DNA of 64,000 nucleotides from Paraburkholderia tropica (GTDB taxonomy: Bacteria; Pseudomonadota; Gammaproteobacteria; Burkholderiales; Burkholderiaceae): the NCBI RefSeq assembly GCF_914484835.1, contig NZ_CAJZAR010000033.1, positions 47,735 to 111,734 of the forward strand, written 5' to 3'. The notes below the pieces were generated by a model. It was not told where the DNA came from. It saw only the letters and a list, made by a program, of their open reading frames with translations, and did not search any database. Shown here piece by piece: positions 61,566 through 64,000 of this stretch (positions within the stretch are counted from its first letter, which is position 1; every line of letters starts with the position of its first letter). A program made the position numbers and the translations under genes.

Positions 61566-62030
61566 TCAGACCAGATCGGGCGTGATGGCGGCGAGCAGGA
61601 CGGCTTCGCCGTCGCCGTTGCGCTCGCGGCTCTTGATCCAGAGCACGCCGGACTTCTTCACGGGCCAGCCGCGGCGGTCGCCATCGGGCGACAGCAGGTG
61701 CGCCGCGACTTCGCCGAGCGTCGGCTGATGGCCGACCACGACGACCGTCGACGCAATGCCGTCGGGCCAGCCGGCGGCGGTCAGCACGGCGTCGACGCTG
61801 GCATCGGGCGCGATCTCGCGCACCACGCGGTACTGGTCGGTGAGCGCCTCGGCGGTCTGGATCGTGCGGGCGGCCGGGCTCGCGAGGATCACGGCGTCGT
61901 CGGGCAGACGCGTGCGCAGCCAGCGCGCGACGTTTTGCGCCTGTTTGCGCCCGCGTGTCGTGAGCTGGCGCGCGAGGTCGCTCGACGCGAAATCTTCGGC
62001 TTCGGCGTGACGCCAGAGGATGAGATTCAT
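61566..62030 (-). CDS. sixA: SixA-like phosphohistidine phosphatase
   Basis: A 154-residue histidine-phosphatase-superfamily protein. The RHG motif appears as Arg7-His8 in LILWRHAEAEDF; the second His is in VVVGHQPTLGEVAAHLL. SixA in E. coli dephosphorylates phosphohistidine proteins of the nitrogen phosphotransfer system; a broader role here is unknown. An AGGAG ribosome site lies before the ATG at 62030, which rules out the longer open frame from 62117. It runs toward olsB on the same strand. Its placement beside ppx and ppk is common in Burkholderia-type genomes as far as I recall. Confidence 0.88.
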   Translation of the reverse strand: MNLILWRHAEAEDFASSDLARQLTTRGRKQAQNVARWLRTRLPDDAVILASPAARTIQTAEALTDQYRVVREIAPDASVDAVLTAAGWPDGIASTVVVVGHQPTLGEVAAHLLSPDGDRRGWPVKKSGVLWIKSRERNGDGEAVLLAAITPDLV

Positions 62031-62190
62031 GGACGGCTCTCCTGTGGAATGGGCGGGGCGCGAGGCGCGGATTGCGTCGGATTGCGTCGTTTCGCGCTGG
62101 TTGTCTTTTGTCGCCATTGTAGGGAGTCGGGAGCATTGGGTGTGCCGGCGAATGGTGCGGGTGCGTTGCGCACACTGCCGGGAAGCGCCG

Positions 62191-62229
62191 GAAAAACAAA
62201 AAGCCCAGCCGGTTAAGGCTGGGCTTTTT
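62191..62229 (-). terminator. Terminator of tRNA-Pro
   Basis: AAGCCCAGCC-GGTTAA-GGCTGGGCTT hairpin, with a T-rich tract on the minus strand, 12 bases past the tRNA 3' end. Confidence 0.88.
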
Positions 62230-62240
62230 GCTTGAAGCTG

Positions 62241-62317
62241 TGGTCGGAGCGATAGGATTCGAACCTACGACCCTCTGATCCCAAATCAGATGCGCTACCA
62301 GGCTGCGCTACGCTCCG
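62241..62317 (-). tRNA. tRNA-Pro (TGG)
   Basis: A 77-base cloverleaf on the minus strand with encoded CCA. The acceptor arm is CGGAGCG/CGCTCCG, the anticodon stem TCTGA/TCAGA encloses TTTGGGA (anticodon TGG), and the T arm is TAGGTTCGAATCCTA. Confidence 0.96.
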
Positions 62318-62659
62318 AGGAGCCGCGGATTGTAGCGTCTCCATGCTGTCGGCGTCAAATCAGTTCGCTTTTTGTTTTGGCTGGCGACGGCTTGCGACCG
62401 TTTTTCACCGGCTCGCCGGCCCTCCATGCACGCCGACCGCCGCGTTTTCCCCAACCTCCCCACACCGCCATCCATCCCCTTTATCCCGGCTAACGGTCTC
62501 AAAAACTCCCTTCCAGGAAGACGCCAAAATACTGTATAAATATACAGGATTGCGGCGCCACCCGATGCGCCCGTCCAACTCCCTTCGCCATGCCCCTTCA
62601 TTGCCGGGCAGGGCGAACTATTCCCGATCGACAGGGCAACCCGGCAACGGAGCGCACGC
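62318..62659. other. Gap between tRNA-Pro and imuA
   Basis: The 342 bases contain the divergent promoters of tRNA-Pro (minus) and imuA (plus). The only clear element is the LexA box at 62532-62547. No gene is supported. Confidence 0.65.
62532..62547 (+). promoter_or_regulatory. LexA (SOS) box of imuA-imuB
   Basis: CTGTATAAATATACAG, flanked as TA-box-GA, is a near-consensus SOS box: CTGT and ACAG arms with an A/T-only core. It lies 113 bases before the imuA ATG. Confidence 0.92.
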
Positions 62660-63502
62660 ATGGCCGCCGCGATTCAGCTCACCGCGCATCTGCCGTCGCG
62701 GCTGCAAAGCCGCGTCTGGCAGGGCGATCAGCTTGCGTACGCGAGCGAGCGCACGGTGTCGAGCGGCCACGCCGCGCTCGACGCCCTGTTGCCCGGCGCC
62801 GGCTGGCCCGCGGGCAGCCTGACCGAACTGCTGGTCGAGCAGGGCGGCATCGGCGAGATGCGGCTCGTCGCGCCTGCGTTGCGCGCGCTCACGGCGCAGG
62901 CGGGCCGTCATGTGCTGCTCGTCGCGCCGCCGTGGCAGCCGTACGCCTGCGCGCTCAAGGCGTGGGGCATCGCGCTCGACCGCGTGGTCTGGGTGCGCGC
63001 GAGCGAGGACGAGGCGCCCTGGGCGGCCGAGCAGGCGCTCAAGCAGGACGGCATCGGCGCCGTGATGCTCTGGCAGCCGAAGGCGCGCGCGGACGCCGTG
63101 CGCCGTCTGCAGGTCGCCGCGCAGGATTCGCAGGCGCTCGCGTTTCTCATGCGGCCGCCCGCCGCGCGCAACCAGTCGTCGCCGGCGCCGCTGCGCATGG
63201 TCTGCACGCCGGTGCCGCCGCCCGAGGCGGACACGCGTCTGAACCGGCGCGCCTGGATGCAGTTCGCCGCCGTCTCCGTCGATATCTTCAAACGCCGCGG
63301 GCCGCCGCCCGCCCAGCCACTCGTCATTACTTTGCCGTTGCAGACGTCGCTGCTGCCCCAGCCGGGCGAGGCGTCGGCGCTGCCGTGGCCCGGGGCTCAT
63401 CACCATGCTGTGGATCGCCGTCACCTTGCCGTTGTTGCCGCTGGAGGCCGTCAGACCGATCCTGCCGCCGCCGTCACTGTCGTCGCGGGGCATGCGGGAT
63501 GA
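62660..63502 (+). CDS. imuA: ImuA, SOS mutagenesis cassette protein
   Basis: A 280-residue RecA-like protein without a full recombinase core, of the ImuA (also called SulA2-like) family that accompanies imuB and dnaE2. Visible landmarks are ALDALLPGAGWPAGSLTELLVEQGGIGEMRLVAPAL, a degenerate nucleotide-binding region, and HVLLVAPPWQPYACAL. GGAG lies 9 bases before the ATG. A strong LexA box upstream places it in the SOS response. The last 32 codons overlap the imuB start by 98 bases in another frame, and the C-terminal residues there are Val/Ala/His-rich and unlike a folded domain. Confidence 0.88.
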   Translation: MAAAIQLTAHLPSRLQSRVWQGDQLAYASERTVSSGHAALDALLPGAGWPAGSLTELLVEQGGIGEMRLVAPALRALTAQAGRHVLLVAPPWQPYACALKAWGIALDRVVWVRASEDEAPWAAEQALKQDGIGAVMLWQPKARADAVRRLQVAAQDSQALAFLMRPPAARNQSSPAPLRMVCTPVPPPEADTRLNRRAWMQFAAVSVDIFKRRGPPPAQPLVITLPLQTSLLPQPGEASALPWPGAHHHAVDRRHLAVVAAGGRQTDPAAAVTVVAGHAG

Positions 63503-64000
63503 GCATGCCGATCGCGTCGATCGCGTCGATCACAGCGGCCACGATGAAGCCGCGCCGCCCGAGCGCTGCTACGCGCTCGCCGACCACGCGCGCATCCTGA
63601 GCCCCGATCTCGACGCCTTCCGCCTCGGCGTGCAGCCCGGCGCGACGCGCGCGCATGCGCTGGCGCTCGCGCCCGGTCTCGTGCTGCTCGAACCCGATGC
63701 GGCGCGCGAGCAGCGCGCATTCGAGGCGCTCGCACTGGCGCTGCTCGCCTACACGCCGAAGGTGTCGTTCGCGCAGTCACATACTTTGCTGCTCGAAGTC
63801 GGCTCGGGGCTGCGGTTGTTCGGTGGCGTGCGCGCGCTGCTAGCGAAGGTGTCGGCCACGGTCGCGAGCTGCGGTCACGCCGCGCGCATCGCCTGCGCGC
63901 CCACGGCGTGGGGCGCGTGGACGCTCGCCCAGGCGCGCGCCACGCGTGTCCCGTCGCGGCGCTGGCGCGTGCTCAAGGAAACGACGCTCGCGCGCGCGCT
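63405..64000 (+). CDS. imuB: ImuB, Y-family polymerase-like mutasome protein (3' end cut)
   Basis: Open from ATG 63405 to the window end, 198 codons visible. The N-terminus MLWIAVTLPLLPLEAVRP and the segments LGVQPGATRAHALALAPGLVLLEPDA and LLLEVGSGLRLFGGVRALL match ImuB, a Y-family DNA polymerase homologue that lacks catalytic carboxylates and links ImuA and DnaE2 to the beta clamp. The family's first part normally lacks the catalytic DxD residues, and none is obvious here. A Pro/Ser-rich and Asp/Arg/His-rich insertion lies at about residues 20-50. dnaE2 is expected downstream, outside the window. The start overlaps imuA by 98 bases, which implies translational coupling. Confidence 0.9.
   Translation, partial: MLWIAVTLPLLPLEAVRPILPPPSLSSRGMRDEHADRVDRVDHSGHDEAAPPERCYALADHARILSPDLDAFRLGVQPGATRAHALALAPGLVLLEPDAAREQRAFEALALALLAYTPKVSFAQSHTLLLEVGSGLRLFGGVRALLAKVSATVASCGHAARIACAPTAWGAWTLAQARATRVPSRRWRVLKETTLARA

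Overview
This is a high-GC stretch of Burkholderiaceae chromosome (Burkholderia, Paraburkholderia or Caballeronia-like), almost certainly the main chromosome. The pointers are strong G/C third-position bias, betaproteobacterial gene orders (rseB-mucD-lepA-lepB-rnc-era-recO-pdxJ-acpS-nagZ; greA-yhbY-rlmE-ftsH-folP-glmM; pstSCAB-phoU-phoBR-ppk-ppx), an EF-P carrying Arg32 beside its rhamnosyltransferase EarP, an ornithine-lipid synthase and an imuA-imuB mutasome. I see no insertion sequence, prophage, CRISPR array or conjugative gene. Gene density is high and composition looks even, so this reads as core genome.

Layout. 1-11.4 kb: envelope-stress and housekeeping operon (end of rseB, mucD/degQ-type protease, a glutaredoxin-like protein, lepA, lepB, rnc, era, recO, pdxJ, acpS, nagZ). 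11.4-15.8 kb, minus strand: an orphan sigma-54 type response regulator, a CsbD-like stress protein, efp and earP. 15.9-20.6 kb: uvrC, pgsA, tRNA-Gly/Gly/Cys, DUF2164 and an ElaA-like acetyltransferase. 20.7-22.9 kb, minus: copper delivery to cytochrome oxidase (Sco, PCuAC, CtaG). 23.2-25.5 kb: trehalose synthesis otsB-otsA. 25.6-31.0 kb: an ABC exporter, a GT4 glycosyltransferase and two small membrane proteins. 31.2-36.1 kb: tRNA-Val, dnaQ, rnhA, a YafS-like methyltransferase, then gloB and mltD in the other direction; enterobacteria have the same neighbourhood. 36.8-48.8 kb: carA, carB, greA, DUF4149, yhbY (minus), rlmE, ftsH, folP, glmM. 49.2-62.0 kb: a phosphate-starvation block (pstS, pstC, pstA, pstB, phoU, phoB, phoR, then divergent ppk and ppx, then olsB and sixA). 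62.2-64.0 kb: tRNA-Pro and an SOS-controlled imuA-imuB cassette cut by the window end.

How it fits together. The strongest coherent signal is the phosphate block. Pho-box-like 7-4-7 direct repeats lie upstream of pstS, of ppk and of olsB. One regulator (PhoB, encoded here) could therefore couple phosphate import, polyphosphate storage and replacement of phospholipid by phosphorus-free ornithine lipid. A second clear regulatory element is a near-consensus LexA box ahead of imuA. Several non-coding structures are not explained by the genes: a terminator-like hairpin in the lepA leader, a 12-bp GC-only hairpin before rnc, a long inverted repeat with a T8 tail before greA, a second LexA-like palindrome in the 679-base gap before the glycosyltransferase, and 11-bp-period repeats between phoB and phoR. 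I did not find a convincing wholly new system. The best leads are these regulatory elements and the olsB Pho box.
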